From: Candidatus Gastranaerophilales bacterium
GTDB lineage: Bacteria > Cyanobacteriota > Vampirovibrionia > Gastranaerophilales > Gastranaerophilaceae
Assembly: GCA_944323725.1 (NCBI GenBank)
Contig: CALUTP010000024.1
Location: 1-60,993, forward strand
Direction of reading: 5' to 3'
DNA length: 60,993 bases
Below, piece by piece: positions 7,370 to 16,010 of this stretch. A program made the position numbers and the translations under genes. Position 1 is the first letter of the stretch, and every line of letters begins with the position of its first letter. The notes below the pieces were generated by a model. The model worked only from the letters and a program-made list of their open reading frames with translations, was not told the origin of the DNA and searched no databases.

Positions 7370-7878
7370 TCAAGCAGTCCCTCTAAATTATTTATAGTAA
7401 TCTTTTTTTCCTTAATGCTGACATTAGTCACAATAGCTTTTACAAAAGGAACGAGCGAAATTTTCTTTGAATTAGTCTTTACGGAAAGTAAATCTGTAGC
7501 TCCATTATTAGAAACTCCAACGACAAACCCGAGTTTTTTGCCACCCGTATCAAAAACATTTAATCCAACAAGTTCATCAATTAAAAACTCATCTTCTTCA
7601 AGTTTCTCCCTTATTGTCGTTTCTTCCACAAAAAGCAACGCACCTTTATAAGGGAGAAGCTCATCTATAGAATTTATACCTTCAAATTTCATAATAGCAA
7701 AATTCTTATGAATACGGCTTTTTGAAATTTTGAAAGGCAGATACTCTGAAACAGATTTAATATAAATTTTGTCTAATTCCAATAGAAAATTCTGTTGATT
7801 TTTAGAAAAACCAACTTTTGCTTCGCCTTGAATACCATGAAAATTTAAGATTTTTCCAACCGAAATGAATTTACTCAT
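7366..7878 (-). CDS. rimM: Ribosome maturation factor RimM
   Basis: 170 residues. Assists assembly of the 30S head through ribosomal protein S19. N-terminal ISVGKILNFHGIQGEAKV is the RimM barrel start, and the C-terminal PRC-barrel is seen at about 95-165 (DELVGLNVFDTGGKKLG, then SLVPFVKAIV). It overlaps trmD by four bases downstream and the upstream gene by a single base (TAATG), so all three are translationally coupled. Confidence 0.95.
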   Translation of the reverse strand: MSKFISVGKILNFHGIQGEAKVGFSKNQQNFLLELDKIYIKSVSEYLPFKISKSRIHKNFAIMKFEGINSIDELLPYKGALLFVEETTIREKLEEDEFLIDELVGLNVFDTGGKKLGFVVGVSNNGATDLLSVKTNSKKISLVPFVKAIVTNVSIKEKKITINNLEGLLE

Positions 7879-8948
7879 TACTCTGCAGGTTCTTCGACTT
7901 TCTTAGGTTTTCTGCCGCGTTTAGGTTTTTCAGGCACAATCTCTTCCTGCACAGGAGTCTCAGGAGTAGCACTCTCAGCTTTTACGTCTTCATCTTTTTT
8001 TTGATTTTTGAATTCTTCAGGACAATCTTCTCTATCCTGATTCCAACGCTGAAGTCCCATCTGAGACCGAATAAGTCCTATTCCAACATGCACCCGCCAT
8101 TCATCCATTTTTAATTGTGCTGCAATAATTTTATGACAGCCTATTGGAGGTACAGGTAGCAATGGTTCATATAAATTCTTAATTGCAAACAACTGATCTG
8201 GAGAAATAGCCAACTTACGTTTAGGGAAAGGCAACTTCGGAAGCATCATTTTTTGTCTGATTAAGTTAATGCCAAAAAATACCTTTCTTGGTTCTAGACT
8301 GATTTTTTCTCCTATAACTTCATGCGCATCAGGATTAGGAAGAGGCAACATTGGTTTATAAAGCAATTCAATTTGTTCTAACTGCTCCTTACTTACAAGA
8401 AGTTGCTTAGGTGCTTTATTCCTATTCATTTGAGGACGTTTTTGGAACCCTCTATTATCACGTCTAAATCCACCCTGTTGCGGACGATTTTGATTATATC
8501 CTCTATTATCACGTCTAAATCCGCCTTGTTGTGGGCGATTTTGACTATATCCTCGGTTATATCCGCCTTGATTATTTCTGTTATATCCACCCTGCTGAGG
8601 ACGGTTTTGATTATATCCTCTATTGTATCCGCCTTGATTATTTCTATTATAACCATCCTGCTGAGGTCGGCTATAACCTTGATTATAAGAACGCTGTGGT
8701 CGCTGTGGTCTGCCCTCACCAGCGCTATAACTACTATAAAATTGAGGTTGGTTTTCCGTACTATAACCATTTAAAGGTTCTGGTGATGGAGTTGATACTT
8801 GAGAGACCTCAGTGGACTCTGTTGGAGAATCTGATGGAGGGTTAATCATCATCTTTTTATCAGGATACAAACAATCCGGACAGATAACTCTCTTGGGGTT
8901 CTTTGTCTCAAACTCACGACCGCATTTGACGCACTTGTTTACATACAT
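7878..8948 (-). CDS. Zinc-ribbon, RG/Gln-rich protein with a duplicated C-terminal domain
   Basis: 356 residues. Residues 1-30 hold a CxxC...CxxC zinc ribbon (CVKCGREF, CPDC). Residues about 75-175 are tandem repeats of the type NRPQQGGYNRNNQGGYNRGY, a low-complexity Arg/Gly/Gln/Tyr/Asn region like those of RNA-binding proteins. Two homologous blocks of about 55 residues follow (about 185-240 and 245-300), sharing L..L..LYxPxLPxPxxxxH..I and GIxLIRxxM. The tail is acidic and ends with a KRGRKPKK AT-hook-like motif. Shine-Dalgarno AAGAGGC before the ATG. The stop overlaps the rimM start, placing it in the rimM-trmD operon where an RNA-binding KH protein often sits, so a role in RNA or ribosome biology is inferred. 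The duplicated domain is unfamiliar to me. Confidence 0.7.
   Translation of the reverse strand: MYVNKCVKCGREFETKNPKRVICPDCLYPDKKMMINPPSDSPTESTEVSQVSTPSPEPLNGYSTENQPQFYSSYSAGEGRPQRPQRSYNQGYSRPQQDGYNRNNQGGYNRGYNQNRPQQGGYNRNNQGGYNRGYSQNRPQQGGFRRDNRGYNQNRPQQGGFRRDNRGFQKRPQMNRNKAPKQLLVSKEQLEQIELLYKPMLPLPNPDAHEVIGEKISLEPRKVFFGINLIRQKMMLPKLPFPKRKLAISPDQLFAIKNLYEPLLPVPPIGCHKIIAAQLKMDEWRVHVGIGLIRSQMGLQRWNQDREDCPEEFKNQKKDEDVKAESATPETPVQEEIVPEKPKRGRKPKKVEEPAE
8440..8690 (-). repeat. In-gene tandem repeats encoding RG/Gln/Tyr-rich region
   Basis: Degenerate tandem units of roughly 40 to 66 bases within the gene at 7878-8948, encoding RPQQGGYNRNNQGGYNRGY-type units. Copy-number change would keep the frame when whole codons are gained or lost. 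Confidence 0.7.
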
Positions 8949-9113
8949 ATTTAAAGCCTCTTAATTAAAAAATAATTCATAAACATAAAATAACAACTAG
9001 TTTCTAAATTTTAAATTATTACTCCTCGGTAATATCAAACATTCAATATACTTAATATTAATACTATAACATAAAATATAAATATTCGCAAGTATATTTT
9101 AGAAAATATGTAT

Positions 9114-9551
9114 TTATTTTTCAATAATAAAAGTAACTGGGCCATCATTAATAAGTGAAACATCCATCATTGCACGAAACTTACCAGTTTCAACGTTTAA
9201 ATTCCAACTCTTAATATTTTGCACAAAATATTCATAAAGTCTATTTGCGTCTTCTGGAGGAGCAGCATTATCAAAAGATGGGCGTGTTCCTTTTTTGCAG
9301 TCACCGCATAGTGTAAACTGCGATACAACAAGAATTTCTCCATTTACATCTTTAACTGAAAGGTTCATTTTACCATTTTCATCTTCGAAAATTCTTAAAC
9401 CCATGACTTTTTGCGCAAGTTTTTCTGCGTTTTCTTGCGTATCAGATTTTTCAACCCCAAGAAATATAAGCATACCGCACCTTATTTCAGAATATAACTC
9501 GTTTTCTATTGTTACAGATGCTCGTTTTACTCGCTGAATAACCGCTTTCAT
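9114..9551 (-). CDS. dtd: D-aminoacyl-tRNA deacylase Dtd
   Basis: 145 residues, full length. Removes D-amino acids (and glycine from tRNA-Ala) from mischarged tRNAs. The two family motifs are present: SQFTLCGD and the Gly-Pro motif GPVTF near the C-terminus. The start is GAGGAG-preceded, and that Shine-Dalgarno lies inside the small upstream gene, whose stop is three bases before this ATG, so the two are coupled. Confidence 0.95.
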   Translation of the reverse strand: MKAVIQRVKRASVTIENELYSEIRCGMLIFLGVEKSDTQENAEKLAQKVMGLRIFEDENGKMNLSVKDVNGEILVVSQFTLCGDCKKGTRPSFDNAAPPEDANRLYEYFVQNIKSWNLNVETGKFRAMMDVSLINDGPVTFIIEK

Positions 9552-9554
9552 AGA

Positions 9555-9719
9555 TTATATCTCCTCAACCTTTTTATCAACTTTTTTAATTTTCAATACG
9601 TCATTTTCAATCTGCATTTCAATTGTATCATTTTCCGGATCAATTTTAAGTAGTTCTATTATAACTTTTGGAAGGAATAATGACCACCCATTACCAGCTC
9701 TAAATAATTTTCTTTCCAT
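9555..9719 (-). CDS. Small AbrB/SpoVT-like protein (54 aa)
   Basis: 54 residues starting MERKLFRAGNGWSLFLPKVI and ending in a Lys-rich tail. The pattern (short strand, Gly-Asn-Gly, LFLPK, ELLKI, then IEMQIENDVLKIKK) matches swapped-hairpin AbrB domains, which bind DNA as dimers, often as antitoxins or transition-state regulators. Shine-Dalgarno GAGG five bases before the ATG. Its stop lies three bases upstream of dtd, so it may regulate dtd or be its translational activator. No toxin gene is next to it. Confidence 0.7.
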   Translation of the reverse strand: MERKLFRAGNGWSLFLPKVIIELLKIDPENDTIEMQIENDVLKIKKVDKKVEEI

Positions 9720-9835
9720 ATTACCTCATAAAAATTTTTAACACGTTTCTAACATGTACTTTACAAAATAAAAAAGATGAGATATATTTTAATTAGTTTA
9801 TACTATGTTACTAATATGTTTATAATGAAGGGGAA

Positions 9836-10602
9836 ATGAATAAAATTGTAAAATTGAGAAAGAAAAGACGTTTTGGCAGACTAGGCTTCACATTAACAGA
9901 GACTTTGATAACACTAGGTATTATAGGAGTTGTTGCCGCAATGACCTTACCTGCACTCATACAAAACTATAGAAACCACGTAGTTGAAACACGACTTAAA
10001 AAAATTTACTCAGGAATAAATCAAGCAATATTACTTGCTGAAAAAGATTATGGAGATAGAAAATATTGGTTTACTGATTTCAATAATGTAGAATTGGATG
10101 ATGAAGGTAAACCGATAAATGGTTAAGCTGAAGTTGAAGCTTGGTGGAATAAATACATAGCTATAAATCTAAAAACTACAGCAATAAAATATGCTCAAAA
10201 AGGACTACCTTATTTTTACTTTCCAGATGGAAGCACATTAAAAATAAGATTTACTGATGCTATCAGAGAATCTTATTTTATCCTGGTAATCCCAAAAAAT
10301 GTATAAAAAAATACGGAGATGAAACTAATGGTTTTGCTAAATGTGCATTCACATTTATGTACATGCCAGGAGGAGATAATATAAAGTCAAACGCAACTCC
10401 AAACAGTCCTGACTGGAGATACCATGTAAATAAAGGTGTAGAACCCTATAAATTTAAATGGGATGGAACCAAAGAAGGCTTGTATAACGGGAGTTATAAT
10501 GGATGCAACACTACTCCAAATAAATTTTACTAATGCACAGCCCTTATCCAGTATAACGGCTGGAAAATTCCTGATGATTACCCATTCAAAGTAAGCTACT
10601 AA
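9836..10602 (+). pseudogene. Broken prepilin-like gene
   Basis: Begins MNKIVKLRKKRRFGRLG followed by FTLTETLITLG, a prepilin N-terminus with a 17-residue basic leader, and a good Shine-Dalgarno (GAAGGGG). Three lesions break it: TAA at 10124-10126 after Ile-Asn-Gly, a frameshift in the run TTTTAT near 10276 (reading continues as PGNPKKC in frame +1), and TAA at 10531-10533 just before CTALIQ. The end NGWKIPDDYPF matches the C-terminus of the prepilins at 16011 and 35803. A secreted truncated product of 96 residues is possible from the first part. Loss of function is the simplest reading; stop-codon recoding is unlikely given the additional frameshift. Confidence 0.85.
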
Positions 10603-10608
10603 AAATAA

Positions 10609-11628
10609 TCAACAAACTTTACCTTTCAACTGACCGCAAGCGGCATCAATATCAGCCCCGCGTTCAAGACGAACTGTTACTTTTTTGCCTGAATGTTCTA
10701 AAAGAAATTTAAATTTCATAATAGAATTATTAGATGGACGTTGATAGTCATTTTCGGCAGTTGGATTATATGGAATTAAATTCACATTACATTTTATATC
10801 TTTAAGATAATGTGCAAGCTCTTTTGCACTTTCTATTGTATCATTCAAATCTTTAATTAAAAGATATTCAATAGTAATCCTACGTCCTGTTTTTTCTACA
10901 TAATTTTTTAAAGCCTTATGCAAGTCACTCATATTATATTTATCTTCTATCTGCATTAATTTAAGCCTAATTTCATGATTTGGTGCATGCAAAGATACTG
11001 CAAGTGTAGACTGCATATCTAGCTCTGCTAGCTTATTTATCTGAGGGATAATTCCACTTGTAGAAACAGTAAGACGACGAGCACCTATTTGGAAATTTTC
11101 ATTAAATATTTCCATCGCCTTTAAAACATTATCAAGATTTAAAAGAGGCTCCCCCTGCCCCATGAATACAACATTAGTAACCTTTAGATCTGTATCTCTT
11201 TGTATCATCAATACCTGTTCAATAATTTCTTTGTAATTTAAGTTTCTAATAAAACCGCGTTTCCCAGTAGCACAGAATGAGCAATTCACAGCACAACCTA
11301 CTTGAGAACTAACACAGGCAGTAAGATTAGCGCGATTATCAAACCTCATAAGAACAGTCTCTACACATTCACCGTCTGGATATTCCAGAAGATATTTTAT
11401 AGTCCCGTCAGAACTTACCTGTTTTACTTTAATTTTAATATCCGTAACTTTAGCAACTTTTTTTAATTCTTCTCTGAACTTTACTGAAAGATCAGTCATT
11501 TCATCAATTTCTTTTACGGATTTTAAGTAAATCCAATTATGAATTTGACGAGCTCTAAATTTTGAAGCTTTTAATTCATCAGTTATTTCTTCTATTTCTT
11601 GGAGGCTTAAGCCTGATAAAATTTTCAT
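10609..11628 (-). CDS. rlmN: Dual-specificity RNA methyltransferase RlmN
   Basis: 339 residues. Radical SAM enzyme that methylates C2 of A2503 in 23S rRNA and A37 in some tRNAs. The cluster motif CxxxCxxC is at Cys112, Cys116 and Cys119 (GCAVNCSFCATGKRGF); the GQGEPLLN segment follows. The methyl-carrying Cys corresponds to Cys331 in DAACGQL near the C-terminus. It lies 11 bases after the YkgJ-type gene upstream on the same strand. Confidence 0.97.
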   Translation of the reverse strand: MKILSGLSLQEIEEITDELKASKFRARQIHNWIYLKSVKEIDEMTDLSVKFREELKKVAKVTDIKIKVKQVSSDGTIKYLLEYPDGECVETVLMRFDNRANLTACVSSQVGCAVNCSFCATGKRGFIRNLNYKEIIEQVLMIQRDTDLKVTNVVFMGQGEPLLNLDNVLKAMEIFNENFQIGARRLTVSTSGIIPQINKLAELDMQSTLAVSLHAPNHEIRLKLMQIEDKYNMSDLHKALKNYVEKTGRRITIEYLLIKDLNDTIESAKELAHYLKDIKCNVNLIPYNPTAENDYQRPSNNSIMKFKFLLEHSGKKVTVRLERGADIDAACGQLKGKVC

Positions 11629-11639
11629 AGAAAACCCTT

Positions 11640-12320
11640 TTATTTTATATTCAACTTAATTTTATCTATATAATATTCAACAATTTCAATCATAGAATGA
11701 AGCATGAGCGTAACCGGTTCTACTTCATCTTTCCATTTTTTATACCCGCAAGATTCGGGTAAAATACTCAATGGATTATCCGGAAAATCTCTACAAATTT
11801 GAGGTCGATTTTCATAATCAGAACACCGATTATCCTCAGTCAATTTTGGACAATGGTAAAAATAGACCTTATCTTCTTTTGTTTCATCCAGCATTGCAAT
11901 ATATTCAGGATAGACTTTTCTCGCTTCTTCTTTTGAGTTGTAAGGAACAAATATACTCAAAAACTGAGACGCAAAATTATCACCATTTTTTGCCTTTTCT
12001 TGTAATTCTTCTGGAGAGAATTCACTGCAAGCAAGATTACAACAAGTTGCACAACCTACACATTTAAAATTTTTTCTATAGGCAAGAATCTCTCTAAACT
12101 TACGATAAATTTCCTTTGAAATATCTTTTTCAAGCATATCAATGGCATTTTCCTGCCATTGTCTGCCTTTACTGGTTTTATCATAACAGTCAAAGATATC
12201 ACCGGTAAAATTTTCCGGCTTAATTTCATCTACACGGGTTTGGATTTCTTCTACAGATTTTTCAAAAATTTCACGGTATTTTTTTCGTAAATCATCAACA
12301 GATGAACTTAAATTATTCAT
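11640..12320 (-). CDS. YkgJ-family cysteine cluster protein (2)
   Basis: 226 residues with a helical, charged N-terminus and the family cluster FKCVGCATCCNLACS near residue 85, then CPKLTEDNRCSDYE and NRPQICRDFPDNP, as in the protein at 4652. Metal binding is likely, function of the family unproven. No Shine-Dalgarno precedes the ATG; instead TTGAAT, 16 bases, TATTAT, six bases and ATG are found, so the mRNA is probably leaderless. It likely forms a unit with rlmN. Confidence 0.85.
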   Translation of the reverse strand: MNNLSSSVDDLRKKYREIFEKSVEEIQTRVDEIKPENFTGDIFDCYDKTSKGRQWQENAIDMLEKDISKEIYRKFREILAYRKNFKCVGCATCCNLACSEFSPEELQEKAKNGDNFASQFLSIFVPYNSKEEARKVYPEYIAMLDETKEDKVYFYHCPKLTEDNRCSDYENRPQICRDFPDNPLSILPESCGYKKWKDEVEPVTLMLHSMIEIVEYYIDKIKLNIK

Positions 12321-12326
12321 ATCAAA

Positions 12327-12354
12327 ATAATATCACAAAACAAGCTCTATTCAA
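12327..12354 (-). promoter_or_regulatory. Promoter giving a leaderless ykgJ-like/rlmN mRNA
   Basis: Minus-strand TTGAAT (12354-12349), 16-base spacer, TATTAT (12332-12327). The ATG at 12320 follows after six bases. Confidence 0.6.
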
Positions 12355-13405
12355 CAGGCTTTTTATCAAATAGAGCCTTATAGGTATAAGCAAGTTTTTG
12401 ATCAAGCATACTTTTCTCAGCTTTACCTAAAGCAAGAGAATTAACCATAAAATCATAAGCACTAATTTTCCCGTTTAAACCATTAGATTTTCCTTCTTCT
12501 GTACCAAAATCAATCGCATGAAAATAAGCTGACATCTCTTCATTATCAATTTGCTTGTCTTTATTCAAATCTAAATGTTGGAAAGCATTTTTAGATAACT
12601 GCTCTGCTTCAGAATCCCCTTTCAAATCATCTGGCATATCTGCAGATTCAAAAGCTGAATATTCAGCTTGACTTAAGACTCCATCACCATTGCCAAAAGT
12701 TTTATCAATAAATGTAATATAGGCTTTTCCTAAATTTTTGATATTTGTTTTATATTGACTATCTAACAGGTATTTTTCTGCATTTGTTTTATCTTTTTTC
12801 CCAGCTAAAGTCCTCCAGTCATCATCTGTAATCTGCAATTCGACATCTTCATTTATCAAATCGACATCTTCTGGATTTGACATTGCTTTAAATATTTTAT
12901 TTATTTCTTCACCTTGCTTTACAAGTAGAACTTCTTCTGATTGCTCAAGGTTGGACGTAGATTGTGTATTCTTGGGAGATTCAGACTTTGTCATTACAAT
13001 AACAGGTTTAGCTTTTTCTGGAGCTTTTAACAAAATAGAGTCATCAGCCTTTGGAGTAGTTAAATCTTGCTCATGTACAATTTGCTGTTTTTCGACCTTT
13101 CCTCCTGTTAAAAGGGCTTTTATTTTACTCCATATCTCCTCATTAAAAATCATCTTTTGATTTGGTTGAACCTTAAAATCTGTTTTCCAAGAATCTTTAT
13201 TACTTATATTATTAATATTATTTCCACCGGTAAAAATATTCTCTTGACCATTAATTTTATTTAGTTCATTATTCTTATTAACAAGCCCTGCTACCTGAGT
13301 CCAAGTTGATAATTTAATTTTCTTGCAATCTAAATTACTCAATCCGAGATTTGAAGCTATTGCTTGAGTTATACCTTGACCTTGAGCTATGACTATATTT
13401 ACCAT
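12347..13405 (-). CDS. EF-hand domain protein
   Basis: 352 residues from the ATG at 13405 (start MVNIVIAQGQGITQAIASNL), which has GGGG about nine bases upstream; a longer start at 13447 adds a hydrophobic MFYIIIRIFLGILL but lacks a ribosome-binding site, and would make the protein exported. The middle is Ser/Lys/Glu-rich and probably unstructured. A C-terminal EF-hand loop is canonical (DLNKDKQIDNEE) and a preceding one is degenerate (GNGDGVLSQAE), so calcium binding is likely. The end overlaps the promoter of the gene at 12320. Function unknown; related proteins appear to be lineage-specific (inference). Confidence 0.65.
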   Translation of the reverse strand: MVNIVIAQGQGITQAIASNLGLSNLDCKKIKLSTWTQVAGLVNKNNELNKINGQENIFTGGNNINNISNKDSWKTDFKVQPNQKMIFNEEIWSKIKALLTGGKVEKQQIVHEQDLTTPKADDSILLKAPEKAKPVIVMTKSESPKNTQSTSNLEQSEEVLLVKQGEEINKIFKAMSNPEDVDLINEDVELQITDDDWRTLAGKKDKTNAEKYLLDSQYKTNIKNLGKAYITFIDKTFGNGDGVLSQAEYSAFESADMPDDLKGDSEAEQLSKNAFQHLDLNKDKQIDNEEMSAYFHAIDFGTEEGKSNGLNGKISAYDFMVNSLALGKAEKSMLDQKLAYTYKALFDKKPVE

Positions 13406-13483
13406 TAATAATATCCCCAAAAAAATCCTTATAATAATATAAAACAATTTAAGAATAGTAAATTAACTTTTTAATAAAAAATA

Positions 13484-14971
13484 TTAATTAATATTAACAT
13501 ACATCAAAATAGCATCACCAAACTGCCAATTTTGAATTACTTTTTTATTATTTTGAAGATATAATGAAAGTTCTTTAGAAACAGCTCTGTGTGGGATATC
13601 ATAAGGCATATATACCCAAAGATTCCCTTTTACATTATTTATAATCTTAATTGAATCTTCAACTCTGGTGTTTTTAAGATTATTAGCAGGGTTTTCCTTA
13701 TAAACAGTATTATTCAGAGGATATTTATGTTTATAAAATTCAAACTCAGGATTTGATGCAATGTTTACAAATATACTATCCTCATTTGATATATTCTCAT
13801 ACAAATATTTACTAAATTCCCTAGCCGGATCCCGTTTGTTTGAATTTTTGGCTTTTAAATATCTTCCTGTAATAAGAATTTGAGGTACAAAGGTTAACAA
13901 AAACATTAATCCAATAATAATCGTAATGGTCTTTTTATTTACCGAAATTAATTCAAAAGGTTTAAAAATTATTAACAAGTAAATAGGTAAAATAAATAAT
14001 ATTACTCTTTCTGCGAAAGGATAAATTTTAAGCCAAGAAAGAACTAATAATGTAAAAATACTGAAATATAAAATTAAAGAATTAACTTCCTTATATTTAA
14101 CAAAAAGTACACTGCCCCAAATGAAAAATATACACAAGAAAAGTATATTTTTTATAGGCGCAAAGAAATACTGCAAAGAATTAATGAATAAAATGAGTAG
14201 GTTAGAAAAATTTCGATTAACAAACTCCCCATCCCATAAGTTTGTCATAGACGTACCAGTATAGCTCTGAACAAGAAATAGTCTAACATATATAATCCCT
14301 AAAATTAACAATGGCAAACAAAATATAAAACATTTCTTATAATTTTTAGAAATTATTACCTGATAAACAATTCCTGCAAAAGTAATAATTCCACTCACAA
14401 AAGACAACCACATTAGGATAGCACAAAATATACCACTTAATAAAATTTTTTTGAAATCAAATTTTTCAAAATTAAGCCTATTAAAGAGATAAATCACAAC
14501 TAAAGTGCAAAAAACATCAACTTCATATTGCTTAAATTCATTGGAATAATAAATTAGCAAGGGGCTTATACTAAAAAAGATTAAAGCAATAAGTCTTGAG
14601 AATTTAGTTTTTAAATAATAACCAGATACAAAATAAAATAAGATAATAGCTCCAAACCCTGCAATTAGGGGAATAAATCTAAAAACTCTTTCACTTAGTC
14701 CGAAAAATAAAGTTAAAATTTTAGTAAAAAACATTAATAATGGAGGAGCGATTTGATTATATTCTAATTTTTTATGAAAAAAATCAAATAAATTGTAATC
14801 AATAATACTTAATCCTAAATTACATTCATCATGCCAAAAAGAAGGATTCGTAATAAATCCCTTGAGCCTTAACAACACCCCTAAAAGTACAACAAAAACT
14901 GCACAAAGAATATAAATCAAATACGCTTTATTTGTATTAAATTTCTTTAAAAAGTTTATGAAATATCCCAT
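13484..14971 (-). CDS. GT-C type membrane glycosyltransferase (ArnT/PMT-like)
   Basis: About 495 residues with eleven or so membrane segments. The first outer loop carries an Asp-Glu pair in FWHDECN, the catalytic acidic motif of GT-C enzymes that use polyprenyl-phosphate sugars as donors on the outer face of the inner membrane. A C-terminal periplasmic domain of about 120 residues follows. Acceptor could be lipid A, a glycan or a protein such as a pilin; it cannot be told. The chosen ATG at 14971 lies inside the end of the activase gene (overlap of 16 bases); 14992 is an alternative. The two are coupled in one transcript although their functions look unrelated. Confidence 0.75.
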   Translation of the reverse strand: MGYFINFLKKFNTNKAYLIYILCAVFVVLLGVLLRLKGFITNPSFWHDECNLGLSIIDYNLFDFFHKKLEYNQIAPPLLMFFTKILTLFFGLSERVFRFIPLIAGFGAIILFYFVSGYYLKTKFSRLIALIFFSISPLLIYYSNEFKQYEVDVFCTLVVIYLFNRLNFEKFDFKKILLSGIFCAILMWLSFVSGIITFAGIVYQVIISKNYKKCFIFCLPLLILGIIYVRLFLVQSYTGTSMTNLWDGEFVNRNFSNLLILFINSLQYFFAPIKNILFLCIFFIWGSVLFVKYKEVNSLILYFSIFTLLVLSWLKIYPFAERVILFILPIYLLIIFKPFELISVNKKTITIIIGLMFLLTFVPQILITGRYLKAKNSNKRDPAREFSKYLYENISNEDSIFVNIASNPEFEFYKHKYPLNNTVYKENPANNLKNTRVEDSIKIINNVKGNLWVYMPYDIPHRAVSKELSLYLQNNKKVIQNWQFGDAILMYVNIN

Positions 14972-15960
14972 CTTCCGCAAGTACCACCCCAACGAGCAAT
15001 AATATTCCCTTTAATATCCTTAATATTAGTATAATGAGGGACTTCATCCACACCCTCTAGAATTGTAATAACTTCACAATTATTAGAGCACCCATTACAA
15101 TCACAGGTAATCGAATGGAAATGCATATCACCAACCTGCCAGCCTTTAAATTTAGTTTCAGCTTCAGTGTACTGATGATTTTCCATAGCAAGAAGCGCTG
15201 CTCCGATTGCCCCCATTGTCTGATGATTTTCAGGAACGACTATTTTATGTCCTAAAGCCTCTTCAAAAGCCTTAACCATTCCTGAGTTAGTAGCAACACC
15301 GCCTTGAAAAGTAATAATTGGAAGAAGCTCTTTACCTAAAGCCAAATTAGAAAGGTAATTTCTAACAAGAGCCTGACAAAGCCCATATAACAAATCTTCT
15401 ACAGGATACCCCAGCTGCTGTTTATGAATCAAATCACTTTCAGCAAACACACCGCATCTTCCAGCGATACGAGCCGGATTGGTTGATTTTAAAGCAGTTT
15501 CACCAAAAATTTCGATAGGAACATTTAATCTGTTTGCCTGTTGATCCAAGAAACTTCCTGTACCGGCTGCACATACAGTATTCATTGCAAAATCTGTCAC
15601 AATACCGTCACGAAGAATAATGATTTTGCTATCCTGACCGCCTATCTCAAGAATAGTCTGTACTCCCGGAACGTTAATACTTGCGGCAACGGCATGGGCA
15701 GTAATTTCATTTTTTATAATATCAGCACCAACCAGAGCTCCGGCAAGGTTACGTCCTGAGCCGGTTGTTCCAACACCCATTACATTATAATCAGTCAGCT
15801 TCTTTTTATATAATTCCTTAAGTCCGTTTTGAACGGCAAGAACAGGTTTACCTGCGGTTCTGAGCATGTAACTGTCTACATACTTGCCGTTTTCATCAAC
15901 GAGTGCAAGCTTTGTCGTAACAGAACCAACGTCTATCCCTAAATATACTGTTAAACTCAT
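14956..15960 (-). CDS. Acyl-CoA dehydratase activase-like ATPase (BadF/HgdC family)
   Basis: 334 residues of the ASKHA fold. N-terminal LGIDVGSVTTKLALV is the phosphate-binding loop, EIGGQDSK the second, and NTVCAAGTGSFLDQQA holds the Cys that ligates the dimer-bridging 4Fe-4S cluster; GRCGVFAESDLIH has the second conserved Cys. Such proteins drive ATP-dependent electron transfer to 2-hydroxyacyl-CoA dehydratases or benzoyl-CoA reductases. The C-terminus adds CDCNGCSNNC and GGTCGRW, possibly a further metal site. No dehydratase subunit lies near, so the partner is elsewhere or different. Shine-Dalgarno AGAGG before the ATG. Confidence 0.88.
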   Translation of the reverse strand: MSLTVYLGIDVGSVTTKLALVDENGKYVDSYMLRTAGKPVLAVQNGLKELYKKKLTDYNVMGVGTTGSGRNLAGALVGADIIKNEITAHAVAASINVPGVQTILEIGGQDSKIIILRDGIVTDFAMNTVCAAGTGSFLDQQANRLNVPIEIFGETALKSTNPARIAGRCGVFAESDLIHKQQLGYPVEDLLYGLCQALVRNYLSNLALGKELLPIITFQGGVATNSGMVKAFEEALGHKIVVPENHQTMGAIGAALLAMENHQYTEAETKFKGWQVGDMHFHSITCDCNGCSNNCEVITILEGVDEVPHYTNIKDIKGNIIARWGGTCGRWDIS

Positions 15961-16010
15961 ACATTTTCCTCTATTTCAAAATTCTATATTATAAGTTTAA
16001 CATAAACAAA

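Noticed and set aside
8403-8845. Plus- and minus-strand open frames in the repeat region
   Set aside because: They are frame shadows of the RG/Gln-rich tandem repeats in the gene at 7878-8948.
10124-10533. Recoded TAA codons in the prepilin at 9836
   Set aside because: A frameshift is also present and all other genes use TAA as a stop, so a pseudogene is simpler.
13406-13447. Signal peptide for the EF-hand protein
   Set aside because: The hydrophobic extension depends on an upstream ATG without ribosome-binding site; the ATG at 13405 has one. Kept as an alternative only.
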